The position numbers were made by a program, and so were the translations under genes. The notes beneath the pieces are model-generated. The model did no database searches and had not been told where the DNA came from. It saw nothing but the letters and a program-made list of their open reading frames with translations. Positions 29,055 through 38,718 of a stretch of DNA of 64,000 nt are shown here, in pieces (positions within the stretch are counted from its first letter, which is position 1; every line of letters starts with the position of its first letter). The stretch is taken from the NCBI GenBank assembly GCA_004193595.1, contig RPGQ01000010.1:23501-87500 (forward strand). Reading direction: 5' to 3'. This DNA is from Desulfobacteraceae bacterium Eth-SRB2 (lineage in GTDB: Bacteria; Desulfobacterota; Desulfobacteria; Desulfobacterales; UBA11574).

Positions 29055-29741
29055 TTATCCGGCCATTATGATGTCGTGCGCTTTTGATCCGCAATTTAAA
29101 ACAAGGTCAAATGCGGACAGGTTGGGAATAAAACTTCCCCAGAGTTGAGGATAAACCGGTGATGGGGATTTAACATCCGTTAGTCGAATTCCCGCTGCTT
29201 TGAACCTGTCTGCATCAAGGTACTTTCTGGCAGCTCTCTGGGCCAGAAACTGCGATGCTCCCAATCTCCTGCACATCTCTATGAGAAGCTTATCTCCTTT
29301 TGCCTTTATTTCAAGTTCGGACAATAATATGATTTCTGTTTCAATCTGAAGATGTTTCATCAAATAACGGATGATTTTAAGATTAAAATCGATAAGTTTT
29401 TCAAATTTTGTTGAAAAAAGTTCCTCTAAAAAAGTTTGATGGTCCTTAACATACGGAGCTTTTGCATAAGCATTTCTCAAGCTTTCCAAATGTTTTTTTG
29501 CCCATCCACCCTCGTGGCATATCCTGACCGTGTTGATTTTTTGCAGACCCAAGCCTTTCTTTTTTACAGGCAATGTCATCCATAGGCTTCCCTGGGGATT
29601 TTTAAATCTGTTTCGAGTGGTCCAGGTGGTTCCCCTGGGGAACTGAACGTCATCCAGAATTACAAAAACGTCGGAAAAATAAGTTTTGTAAAAAAAACCG
29701 GGATACGGAAAATAGTAAGGCTGATTTGCAGAGACAATCAT
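29055..29741 (-). CDS. WbqC-like family protein
   Basis: MIVSANQPYYFPYPGFFYKTYFSDVFVILDDVQFPRGTTWTTRNRFKNPQG is characteristic. Confidence 0.9.
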   Translation of the reverse strand: MIVSANQPYYFPYPGFFYKTYFSDVFVILDDVQFPRGTTWTTRNRFKNPQGSLWMTLPVKKKGLGLQKINTVRICHEGGWAKKHLESLRNAYAKAPYVKDHQTFLEELFSTKFEKLIDFNLKIIRYLMKHLQIETEIILLSELEIKAKGDKLLIEMCRRLGASQFLAQRAARKYLDADRFKAAGIRLTDVKSPSPVYPQLWGSFIPNLSAFDLVLNCGSKAHDIIMAG

Positions 29742-29792
29742 TTTTTCAGTTGACTTTTTTCAGTATTATGTCCCATATAATCAAAAATTAGG

Positions 29793-30024
29793 AAACAGTT
29801 CACAGGTTCAGGGTTCAACGTTCAGGGTTAAGGACAAAGAAGGCATTTAAGATCCGAAGTCCTCGTTACAAATGTTCATTTTTCCAAGTAATAGCCAATT
29901 TGGCTTCAAATTTTGGATTAGGCCTGACGAAATTGACGCTTTTTTCGTAAATACGCATCCCAAATGCAGTCCGGGGACAAGAATGAAACCTTGAACCCCT
30001 GAACCCTTGAACCCGTGAACGCCT
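29793..30024. repeat. Family A element, copy 2 (inverted relative to copy 1)
   Basis: Arms gttcacaggttcagggttcaacgttcaggg and ccttgaacccctgaacccttgaacccgtgaac. Flanks CAAAAATTAG and CAAAATTTGG. Confidence 0.7.
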
Positions 30025-30066
30025 ACAAAATTTGGCACTGTTTTCAGAAACACGAGGAAAATTTTA

Positions 30067-30411
30067 ATGGATATTGAAGATATTTACAATCTAATTCCGG
30101 ACTTTCAATGTGCCCATGGCTGTGATGAATGCTGTAAAAACTTTGGCGTGCCTTCCAGAACTAAAGTTGAGGATGAACGGGTTAAAGCGTTTCTTAAAAA
30201 AAACTCAATGAAACCGGGAGTGGCTCATGGAAACACCTGCCCCTATTTAAATGAAACCGGTTGTTCTATCTATCCTGTCCGGCCGTTGATCTGTCGCCTG
30301 TACGGAACATCCCCAAATTATGGATGTAAAATGAAAGTTGCGCCGGTCAGGCTTTTGCATGAAGATGAAGAAGCGGAAATCTTCCATTTATATCGCACCC
30401 ATTTTTTCTAA
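30067..30411 (+). CDS. YkgJ-type cysteine cluster protein
   Basis: CAHGCDECCKNFGVP...GNTCPYLNETGCSIYPVRPLICRLYG. Confidence 0.85.
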   Translation: MDIEDIYNLIPDFQCAHGCDECCKNFGVPSRTKVEDERVKAFLKKNSMKPGVAHGNTCPYLNETGCSIYPVRPLICRLYGTSPNYGCKMKVAPVRLLHEDEEAEIFHLYRTHFF

Positions 30412-30416
30412 ATCGT

Positions 30417-30593
30417 GACGGTCTCGTAAAAAGTCCAACTTCTGCGTTGTGCTGCATTTCGCAATCATTCAACGTACGAAAAGTACGCCTCATGATTACA
30501 AAATTTGCGACGCCTTTTTATCCCGCCTATGTTTGGCGGGGGAGTTTGAGCTTTTTACGAAACCGTCTAAATCGGACTTTTTACGAGTTCATC
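30417..30593. mobile_element. Family G MITE-like element, copy 2
   Basis: Same TIRs as copy 1, flanked by direct repeat AAATCGTG. Confidence 0.85.
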
Positions 30594-30644
30594 AAATCGT
30601 GTCCATCCATAAATCTATATTGGACACTAACCCGGTAGTATACC

Positions 30645-30831
30645 GGGGTGATTAAAATTGCCCATAATATGGCTTTAAAAAATATCCCATATTTATTCCT
30701 TCCCGTATGCTTGGTGTCAGGTTTCAGGTGCCAGCGCCTCTGTTCATCATTCCTGACACCTGAAACCTTAAGATATGGAACAAAAATGGGATTAAAATTC
30801 CATCTGTATACACGGCGATTTTCACCACCCC
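30645..30831. mobile_element. Family E element, copy 1
   Basis: TIR GGGGTGATTAAAATTGCC / GGGGTGGTGAAAATCGCC; perfect 10-bp direct repeat GTAGTATACC on both sides. Confidence 0.85.
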
Positions 30832-30843
30832 AGTAGTATACCA

Positions 30844-31038
30844 TTACTTGAGCCGGTAAAAAGGCCCGTCCCCGCTTTTTCCCACCAGCCTCAATCGACC
30901 CCCACATTGCTCGCATACCAATAGGATGTCCAAAAGCTTGGAATCAGCGTCGGTTGAATCGTCCATGATGACGGAATCTTCGGGAAGATAGATTGTTATG
31001 CCACATTGCATACACATACATTCTATTTCATTGTTCAT
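30844..31038 (-). CDS. small zinc-ribbon-like hypothetical protein
   Basis: CMCMQCGITIYLPE...LLVCEQCGGRLRLV. Confidence 0.6.
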   Translation of the reverse strand: MNNEIECMCMQCGITIYLPEDSVIMDDSTDADSKLLDILLVCEQCGGRLRLVGKSGDGPFYRLK

Positions 31039-31374
31039 GTGATATCCTTATGATAAATATCGAGTTATTTAATCCCACTATCCAAAACCGAGAGAAGCCG
31101 GTTGTTTTTGAAATTGAAACCTTGGGGATTTTTTCTTAAAAGCTAAAAATTTTATGGACGTTATAAGTTTTACAATGTAAAGAACTACATATAGCAAATT
31201 TATAAGATTAATTCTACCGAAACAAGTTTATTTAATCTTAAAAACCTGCATCTTTAAAAACTTTCAACGGACTATTGTTTAACATTAATTTAACCGTTCA
31301 GGGTTCAAAGGTTCAGAAATTGTAGGTTTACTTCACAAATCTGAGCCGTGAGCGGTTAAAAAGGATAAATACAT

Positions 31375-32865
31375 ATGAAACAAGAAACAATCGTACGCTT
31401 TGCTCCTAGCCCCACCGGTTACCTTCATATCGGGGGTGCCCGCACAGCGATTTTCAACTGGCTCTTTGCCCAAAAGACCGGCGGCAAATTTATCCTTCGA
31501 ATCGAGGATACGGATGCGGAACGGTCAACTGAAGAATCTATACAAGGAATTATTGAAAGTTTGAAATGGCTGGGGATAACTTGGGATGAGGGCCCCTATT
31601 TTCAGTCGCAGTTTATTAATGAACATCAGGCCGCCGCGCACAAACTGCTGGAATCGGGGCATGCCTACAAGTGTTTTTGTACCAAAGAAGAACTTGACCG
31701 AAAAAGACAGGCGGCATTGAAGCAGAAGAAAGATTTAAAATATGACGGTACCTGTCGCCATTTAACACCGGATCACGTTGCCGAAAAGGAAGCGGCAGGG
31801 ATTCCTTTTACCATTCGCATGAAGGTGCCCCGCGTCCAGGGCTCTGTCCGTTTTGAAGACACGGTCTACGGAACCATTGAATATAAATACGAGGATATTG
31901 AGGACTTTGTCATTGTCCGTTCCAACGGTCAACCTCTGTACCTTCTTTCAAATACGGTGGATGATATCCGTGACCGGATTACCCATGTCATTCGCGGTCA
32001 GGACGGGCTGTCAAATACACACCGGCAGATTTTGATCTACCAGGCGCTGGGAACACCGGTGCCGCAGTTTGCGCATATGTCCCTCACCCTGGATCCTAAA
32101 AAAGCCAAGATCTCCAAGCGCAAGCATGGCGAAATGGTTGCCGTTCACTTTTACAGAGAGCACGGATTTTTACCATGGGCATTTGTAAATTTTTTGGTAC
32201 TACTGGGATGGGCTACGCCTGAATCCAGAGAAATCTTTTCCAGGGAGGAATTAATCCAAGCGTTTTCCCTTCAAAGAATCAATCGCGCCAATTCCATCTT
32301 CGATGTAAGAACGAATGATCCAAAATACTTTACCGATCCCAAGGCGATAAGTATCAACGCCCATTATCTGAGGACCCTGCCGGTTGAGGAGATTGAACCT
32401 TATGTTCGAACCGAACTGGAAAAAGCGGGTCTCTGGAATCCCGAGTATGAGGGCGCAAAGCGCCGCTGGTATCTGGATACCATTGAACTGATTCGCAGCC
32501 GGTTTCATGTGACAACCGATTTTGTTTCCCGTGGTCGGGCCTATTTTTCCGACGATTTTTCCATTGAATCCAAGGCACTGAAAAAAAATATTTTCAAGCA
32601 TCCGGATCTAAAAAAATGGCTCCCCTTGCTGGCAGACCGGTTGCAGGCTTTGGAAAATTTTACGGCTTTGGAAACCGAGGATACCATTCGTGAGATGGCT
32701 GAGGAGCTAAAAATCAAACCCGGGGTATTGATCAATGGCGTTCGAACCGTTGTTACGGGCCAGCTTGCCGGCCCCGGAATATTTGATATTTTGATTACTT
32801 TAGGACAGCGTCGTGTTGTGAATCGCCTGAAAAAGGCGCCGGCACTTTTCGATAAAGATAGCTAA
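31375..32865 (+). CDS. gltX: glutamyl-tRNA synthetase
   Basis: VRFAPSPTGYLHIGGARTAIFNWLFA; KISKRKHG. Confidence 0.97.
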   Translation: MKQETIVRFAPSPTGYLHIGGARTAIFNWLFAQKTGGKFILRIEDTDAERSTEESIQGIIESLKWLGITWDEGPYFQSQFINEHQAAAHKLLESGHAYKCFCTKEELDRKRQAALKQKKDLKYDGTCRHLTPDHVAEKEAAGIPFTIRMKVPRVQGSVRFEDTVYGTIEYKYEDIEDFVIVRSNGQPLYLLSNTVDDIRDRITHVIRGQDGLSNTHRQILIYQALGTPVPQFAHMSLTLDPKKAKISKRKHGEMVAVHFYREHGFLPWAFVNFLVLLGWATPESREIFSREELIQAFSLQRINRANSIFDVRTNDPKYFTDPKAISINAHYLRTLPVEEIEPYVRTELEKAGLWNPEYEGAKRRWYLDTIELIRSRFHVTTDFVSRGRAYFSDDFSIESKALKKNIFKHPDLKKWLPLLADRLQALENFTALETEDTIREMAEELKIKPGVLINGVRTVVTGQLAGPGIFDILITLGQRRVVNRLKKAPALFDKDS

Positions 32866-32869
32866 AGAA

Positions 32870-33052
32870 GTGTGTAATTCACTGATGTTGGTTAACAGCG
32901 GTCATTTATTACTTTCCATCGGAATTCGAAGGTCTGGTTTCAGGTGTCGGGTGTCAGGTGTCAGAAGGACGAACGTAAGAGCTGACACCTGAACACTGAC
33001 ACCTGAAACCTGGATTGCTTGAGCTAAATCACCAACAATCTTGATTTACACC
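32870..33052. mobile_element. Family D1 element, copy 2, between gltX and glnS
   Basis: Same sequence as 18552-18720 except one substitution and a 14-bp (2x7) expansion; flanks share CTAAAGAA. Confidence 0.85.
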
Positions 33053-33073
33053 CTAAAGAATGGAGCTTTGAGT

Positions 33074-34786
33074 ATGACAAAAACCGAATTCACTCCGGCC
33101 CCTAATTTTATCCGGAATATTGTCGCCCAGGACTTAAAAGATAACAAAAACAACGGCCGGGTTGTCACCCGCTTTCCTCCGGAGCCCAACGGATATCTAC
33201 ATATCGGACATGCCAAATCCATTTGTCTTAACTTCGGTATTGCCGCAGAGAATAATGGGGGTATTTGCAATTTGCGATTCGATGATACCAATCCGGGCAA
33301 AGAGGATATTGAATATGTTGAATCCATAATAGAAGACGTCCGATGGCTTGGATTCGATTGGGATGATCGTCTGTTTTATACCTCCGACTACTTTGAGCAA
33401 CTTTATCAATATGCCGTTCAGTTGATCAAAGCCGGTAAGGCTTATGTGTGCAGCTTGCGCGCTGATGAGATCAGGGAGAGCCGCGGAACCCTGACAACGC
33501 CGGGAAAGGAAAGTCCCTATCGCAACCGTTCGGTGACGGAAAACCAGGACCTGTTCGAACGTATGCGAGCCGGAGAATTTGAAGACGGTTCCCACGTGCT
33601 CCGAGCCAAGATTGATATGGCATCGCCAAATGTTCTGATGCGTGATCCCGCGCTTTATCGTATTCGACGGATACCCCATCACAGAACCGGTGATAAGTGG
33701 TGCATTTATCCCATGTACGACTTTGCCCATTGCCTTTCAGATTCCATCGAAGGAATTACCCATTCTCTTTGCACCCTTGAATTTGAAATTAATCGCCAAC
33801 TCTACGACTGGATATTGGACGAACTGAATGTGGATTGCCATCCCCAACAAATCGAATTCGCCCGCCTTAACCTCAGCTATACGGTATTAAGCAAGCGCAA
33901 ACTTGTGGAGTTGGTAGATGGGGGACGTGTTTCAGGATGGGATGATCCTCGAATGCCTACAATAAGCGGTCTGAGGAGACGCGGCTATACACCGGAGTCG
34001 ATCCGCAATTTTTGTGACCGGATCGGAGTGGCCCGGCGGGACAGCATTGTTGATATGGCTTTGCTCGAATACAGCATCAGAGAAGATTTGAATAAACGGG
34101 CACAACGCGTAATGGGTGTGCTGCGCCCGTTCAAGGTCGTCATCGACAATTTTCCCGAAAACAAGGTTGAAGAATTGGATGCCTTGAACAACCCTGAAGA
34201 TCCGGCTATGGGTACACGCAAGATTCCTTTTTCGCGAGTGATTTATATAGAACAGGACGATTTTTTAGAGGATCCGCCGAAAAAGTTTTTCCGTTTGGCG
34301 CCCGGGCGTGAAGTGCGACTGAGATATGCGTATTATATTACCTGCGTGAGAATTGTTAAGGATGAAAAAACCGGACAGGTGGTCGAACTGCATTGCACCT
34401 ATGATCCGGATACCCGCGGCGGATCATCGCCTGATGGACGGAAGGTTAAAGCAACCTTACACTGGATTTCTGCGGCCCACGCGATAAAAGCCGAAACACG
34501 CCTTTACGAACATTTCTTTATAAAAGAAAATCCGGATGAGGAGAAGGATGTTGATTTTAAAACATATTTAAATCCGAATTCTTTGGAAACACTCCCTTTC
34601 TTTGTGGAACCCAGTCTTGCCGGTGCGGCACCGGGTAGCCGATACCAGTTTGAAAGACTCGGTTATTTCTGTGTCGATTCCAAAGATTCTTCCGAACGAG
34701 CCCTAATATTCAACCGCACGGTAACGTTACGGGATACATGGGCCAGAATACAGAAAGCACAGCAGAAAAAACAAAAAAAGAGGTAA
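33074..34786 (+). CDS. glnS: glutaminyl-tRNA synthetase
   Basis: [36 protein letters not shown] at 33074 preferred over the ORF start inside the repeat. Confidence 0.97.
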   Translation: MTKTEFTPAPNFIRNIVAQDLKDNKNNGRVVTRFPPEPNGYLHIGHAKSICLNFGIAAENNGGICNLRFDDTNPGKEDIEYVESIIEDVRWLGFDWDDRLFYTSDYFEQLYQYAVQLIKAGKAYVCSLRADEIRESRGTLTTPGKESPYRNRSVTENQDLFERMRAGEFEDGSHVLRAKIDMASPNVLMRDPALYRIRRIPHHRTGDKWCIYPMYDFAHCLSDSIEGITHSLCTLEFEINRQLYDWILDELNVDCHPQQIEFARLNLSYTVLSKRKLVELVDGGRVSGWDDPRMPTISGLRRRGYTPESIRNFCDRIGVARRDSIVDMALLEYSIREDLNKRAQRVMGVLRPFKVVIDNFPENKVEELDALNNPEDPAMGTRKIPFSRVIYIEQDDFLEDPPKKFFRLAPGREVRLRYAYYITCVRIVKDEKTGQVVELHCTYDPDTRGGSSPDGRKVKATLHWISAAHAIKAETRLYEHFFIKENPDEEKDVDFKTYLNPNSLETLPFFVEPSLAGAAPGSRYQFERLGYFCVDSKDSSERALIFNRTVTLRDTWARIQKAQQKKQKKR

Positions 34787-34848
34787 GGTAACCATTTCGT
34801 TCTTTGAAACAAACCGGATCCAAACGAGCGGTCTATAAAATTTTCAAA

Positions 34849-34871
34849 AAGGGGCGTTTTGCAAAGGTCTC
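34849..34871. repeat. Family C element right-end remnant
   Basis: aaggggcgttttgcaaaggtctc matches the right terminus of family C. Confidence 0.6.
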
Positions 34872-34903
34872 GAAGCTAACGTGATATCAAAAGAGGTTAA
34901 ACC

Positions 34904-35398
34904 ATGCCGATCTACGAATTTTATTGCAGGGACTGTAATACTCTTTTTAACTTTTTCTCCAAAACCATTAATACGACCAAAAAGCCCAAGTGCCCGAAAT
35001 GTAAAACAAGGACACTTACCCGACAGATTTCTGTGGTGGCATTTACCGGACGAGCAAAGGAAGACGGCGATCTTGATGATCTGCCCTTTGACAGCAGCAA
35101 AATGGAACAGGCCATGCAGATGTTGGCGGGTGAAGCTGATAAAATGAACGAGGATGATCCCAAGCAGGCTGCCAATCTTATGCGCAAACTTTCTGATATG
35201 ACAGGCCTTAAACTCGGTGACGGCATGGATGAGGCGTTGAGGAGGATGGAAAAAGGTGAAGATCCTGAACAGGTGGAGGCTGAGTTAAGTGATATTCTGG
35301 AAGAGGAAGACCCGTTTTCTTTGCAGGCGAAAGAGTCAAAAAACATCAAACCAAGACGCAAAGAACCGTTACGGGATGAAACCCTTTATGACTTATGA
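34904..35398 (+). CDS. FmdB-type zinc-ribbon protein
   Basis: MPIYEFYCRDCNTLFNFFSKTINTTKKPKCPKCKTRTLTRQIS. Confidence 0.85.
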   Translation: MPIYEFYCRDCNTLFNFFSKTINTTKKPKCPKCKTRTLTRQISVVAFTGRAKEDGDLDDLPFDSSKMEQAMQMLAGEADKMNEDDPKQAANLMRKLSDMTGLKLGDGMDEALRRMEKGEDPEQVEAELSDILEEEDPFSLQAKESKNIKPRRKEPLRDETLYDL

Positions 35399-35471
35399 CC
35401 GTTTCATGCAAAAGTGCATCCGGAGGTTTTCGGCGCTTATTTAAACAACATCGGCAATATTTTGTAGATAT

Positions 35472-35757
35472 TGAAATCAAGACCGTTGGTAAACGCTGAT
35501 GCCTTTCTATTGACAAACCGTGGCTCCGAAGCTTTTTTTAGGTGTCCGGTGTCCGGTGTCAGGTGTCAGGTGTCAGGTTTCAGGTGCCATCGCCTCTGTT
35601 CATCATTCCTGACACTTGACACCTAAAGATATGGAACAAAAATGGGATTAAAATTTCATCTATATACACGGCGATTTTCACCACCCCACCTGACACCTGA
35701 CACCGGACACCAAATAGCCATAGCAATCTTAGCAAACAACAGTCTTGATTTAAACCC
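35472..35757. mobile_element. chimeric element: inverted family D2 ends with a family E half at the centre
   Basis: Left aatcaagaccgttggtaaacgctgatgcc... and right ...ccaaatagccatagcaatcttagcaaacaacagtcttgatttaaaccc are D2 ends; 35567-35697 matches the right half of family E. Confidence 0.75.
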
Positions 35758-35828
35758 ATGCTTCGCAGAAGCCACATTTATAAGCTCTAATAAATCCTTA
35801 TCTTCAGAGACTGTTCGGAGGCAGAACC

Positions 35829-36356
35829 ATGGAAAAGGAGGCGCTTGAGCGCATAGAAATTTTACGGGGAGATATAACCCGTCTTCAACTGGATGCAGTT
35901 GTTAATGCAGCGAATACGTCGCTTTTGGGAGGAGGCGGTGTGGATGGAGCAATCCATAGAGCAGCGGGTCCGAGGCTTTTAAATGAATGCCGAAAAATCG
36001 GGGGATGCCCTACCGGTGAGGCCAGAATAACCAGAGGCTATAATATGCCTGCCGGATATGTAATACATACGGTAGGGCCTATCTACAGTGGAAGGGCTCA
36101 AGACCGAAAACTTCTTTCCTCTTGTTACTTGAACAGTCTGAAACTTGCCGTAAAAAATTCTATTACTTCTATTGCCTTTCCAGCTATAAGTTGTGGCGTG
36201 TATGGTTACCCCGTAGAAGATGCCTGTAAAATCGCAGTTGATACGACCTGCGATTTTTTAAAGGAAAACAGAACCATAAAAAAGGTCGTCTTTATCCTTT
36301 TTTCTGAAAAGAATCATGCGGTCTACCAGGAATACTTAAAAAGTTTGGCAAAATAA
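35829..36356 (+). CDS. macro-domain protein (ADP-ribose/O-acetyl-ADP-ribose hydrolase type)
   Basis: [47 protein letters not shown]. Confidence 0.92.
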   Translation: MEKEALERIEILRGDITRLQLDAVVNAANTSLLGGGGVDGAIHRAAGPRLLNECRKIGGCPTGEARITRGYNMPAGYVIHTVGPIYSGRAQDRKLLSSCYLNSLKLAVKNSITSIAFPAISCGVYGYPVEDACKIAVDTTCDFLKENRTIKKVVFILFSEKNHAVYQEYLKSLAK

Positions 36357-36359
36357 AAC

Positions 36360-36411
36360 GTGATGAATTCGCAAAAGGTTTTTTTTGACTTTTTACGAGA
36401 CCATCATAACT
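36360..36411. repeat. Family G terminal remnant
   Basis: gatgaattcgcaaaagg...tgactttttacgagaccatca resembles fused family G ends. Confidence 0.5.
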
Positions 36412-36567
36412 ATCGGATTCGAAAAAATAAAATTCATCTTATCTTAGGTTTTAATTTATGGTTTTTTTAACCTCTTACATTGACAAATCCATATGTCGAG
36501 ATTATGTTAAAATTTAATTTAGACCTATTTAACAGGCGGTTATATTTTTTACAAAAAGGAGAATATT

Positions 36568-36882
36568 ATGATTGAAGTTAGCAAATTAGCTACAGAACAG
36601 ATTGCCGAATATTTCAAAGAAAAAGAGGTTTCACCCATACGGATCTTTTTAAATTCGGGAGGATGAGGCGGCCCATCACTCGCCATGGCTCTGGATGAGT
36701 CTAAAGATACAGATCACGTTTTTGAAATTGACGGTTTCAAATATATCGTCGACAAAGAGTTTATGGAAAAAGCAAAGCCGATAAAGATAGATTTTTCCGA
36801 AATGGGTTTTAAACTCAACTGCGGCATAGATTTCGGATCAGGATGTTCAGGCTGCGGATCACAAACAACTTCCTGTTGTTAA
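36568..36882 (+). CDS. IscA/HesB-like Fe-S carrier protein, probable selenoprotein (in-frame UGA at 36664-36666)
   Basis: Read-through gives MIEVSKLATEQIAEYFKEKEVSPIRIFLNSGGUGGPSLAMALDESKDTDHVFEIDGFKYIVDKEF...NCGIDFGSGCSGCGSQTTSCC. The UGA sits in a GG-x-GGPSLAMALDE context. The ORF track shows only the part after 36685. Confidence 0.85.
36667..36702 (+). promoter_or_regulatory. putative bacterial SECIS element
   Basis: Hairpin GGCUC-UGGAU-GAGUC about 21-35 nt after the UGA, with GG in the apical loop. Confidence 0.5.
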
Positions 36883-36906
36883 TTATACAGATTCCGTTAT
36901 TAACCA

Positions 36907-36937
36907 AGGGCAACACCGTTAAGGTGTTGCCCTTTTT
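36907..36937 (+). terminator. Rho-independent terminator
   Basis: GGGCAACACC-gttaa-GGTGTTGCCC followed by TTTTT. Confidence 0.95.
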
Positions 36938-37109
36938 ATATTTTTCTGGAGAAATGGCTTCATCAAGCCGGCTGAATTCTTCTCTGAATTCATCGCCATA
37001 TCGATAATATTTATTGCGAGAAAACCGGAAGGCCCTTTTGCGTGAGCGGTTAAGGATTGTATATGCGTTTTTCCCATAATCTTTGAAAATATGGGATCAG
37101 TCCATAGAG

Positions 37110-37409
37110 TTATTCGGTTGGAAATTCCAAGCTATCGCTTTCAGATAGATAGGGTTCGGATATATGACTCCCGGCAACGTGAAAATCCAATGGCCTTTGG
37201 GTTTCAGACGGTTCTTTAAGGGCTTTTTCACGAAAATGTATTTTGATGATCTCAATACGTTGTCGAGCCAATTTTTCACCCCCAAGTTTTAAGTAAGTTA
37301 AAATAATTTGCTGGGTGTGGTCGTCACCTTTAAGTGGGTCGGGAAGCAGATTAATCAAGCGCTTAAAAGCCAATTCCAATTCGTCCAGAATTTTCATTTG
37401 ATTCGTCAT
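37110..37409 (-). CDS. hypothetical protein
   Basis: 99 aa ORF, no recognised family. Confidence 0.5.
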   Translation of the reverse strand: MTNQMKILDELELAFKRLINLLPDPLKGDDHTQQIILTYLKLGGEKLARQRIEIIKIHFREKALKEPSETQRPLDFHVAGSHISEPYLSESDSLEFPTE

Positions 37410-37709
37410 TATATCTCCTGAATACGGATTTTTAATATGGCAAATAGTGACAATAAATCATGAATGAAAAATGTAAAGTGTTTTTATCAGAAATTTATTA
37501 AATAAATTTAAAAAAGGGTATCAGACAAGTGATTCACTTAAAAACCGGATCGCCTGAATGCTTGTTTGTTTCCTTTGTTTTGTGAAGATAGAATGATACA
37601 AAAGTAAAGAACCACGGTGGCTTAAGCTATACCGGTTGAAAAATTGATATAACTTTGATAGGATTAACCTAAATCATAAATCCAAAGATCACAGAAAAGA
37701 TAAATTCTT

Positions 37710-38705
37710 ATGACTGCAGAAGAATTGAATCCGGAAAAAATACTTAAATTATCAGGAAGTTATTGGGAGACTTGTACGCTTCATGCGGGAGTTAAACTCG
37801 ATGTTTTTACAATCATCGGCAAAGATTATCTTAAGGGGGAAGATGTGGCCGACAAACTTAACGGCGACAAAAGAGGGGTTAAAACACTTCTCAATGCCCT
37901 TTCTGCCATGGATCTTCTGGTGAAAAAAGAAGATACCTATGCCAACACCCCTTTGAGTTACGCTTTTCTTTCCAAGGACGCTTCCCGATATATGGGGCAC
38001 ATCATCATGCACCATCACAATTTGATAGAGTCTTGGGGCCGGCTGGATGTAGCGGTTCAATCCGGCCGTTCGGTAAGGCATAGAGCAACGCATACGGACG
38101 AAGACGCACGAAAAAATTTTCTTATGGGTATGTTCAATTTGGCGATGAATCTCGCCCCGGTGCTGGTGCCGAAAGTAGATCTTTCCGGTCGACGGCATTT
38201 ACTCGACCTGGGGGGCGGCCCCGGAACTTATGCCATTCATTTTTGTATGAAAAATCCCCAGCTCAAAGCAACGGTTTATGACCTGCCCACCACGCGCCCC
38301 TTTGCTGAAAAAACCATTGCTAAATTTAATTTGCAGGACCGGATCGATTTTAAAGACGTGGATTATCTTGAAGAAAAGATTGAAGGAATCTATGACGTGG
38401 TATGGCTGTCTCAAATTCTCCACGGAGAAGGACCCGAGGACTGTCGCAAAATTATCGGCAAGGCCGCTTCTGTCCTGGAACCCGGAGGTATGATCCTGAT
38501 CCACGATTTTATTTTAAACAACAGTATGGACGGCCCGCTTTTTCCGGCTTTGTTTTCCCTGAATATGCTTTTGGGAACGCCGTCAGGACAATCCTATTCT
38601 GAAAAACAGATCGGAGACATGCTTTTCGATGCCGGGGTCAGGGAAATCCGGCGCATTTTTTTCGAATCACCCAATGATTCTGGAATAATAACCGGTATTG
38701 TTTGA
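37710..38705 (+). CDS. SAM-dependent methyltransferase with dimerisation domain (O-methyltransferase type)
   Basis: HLLDLGGGPGTYAIHFCMKNPQLKATVYDLP; VLEPGGMILIHDFILNN. Confidence 0.88.
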   Translation: MTAEELNPEKILKLSGSYWETCTLHAGVKLDVFTIIGKDYLKGEDVADKLNGDKRGVKTLLNALSAMDLLVKKEDTYANTPLSYAFLSKDASRYMGHIIMHHHNLIESWGRLDVAVQSGRSVRHRATHTDEDARKNFLMGMFNLAMNLAPVLVPKVDLSGRRHLLDLGGGPGTYAIHFCMKNPQLKATVYDLPTTRPFAEKTIAKFNLQDRIDFKDVDYLEEKIEGIYDVVWLSQILHGEGPEDCRKIIGKAASVLEPGGMILIHDFILNNSMDGPLFPALFSLNMLLGTPSGQSYSEKQIGDMLFDAGVREIRRIFFESPNDSGIITGIV

Positions 38706-38718
38706 TGAGGAAGAGATC

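Noticed and set aside
36664-36666. UGA in the IscA/HesB-like gene treated as a nonsense mutation
   Set aside because: Frame, conservation-like context (GG-U-GGPSLA) and a following hairpin fit selenocysteine better than a pseudogene; still needs Sec machinery to confirm.
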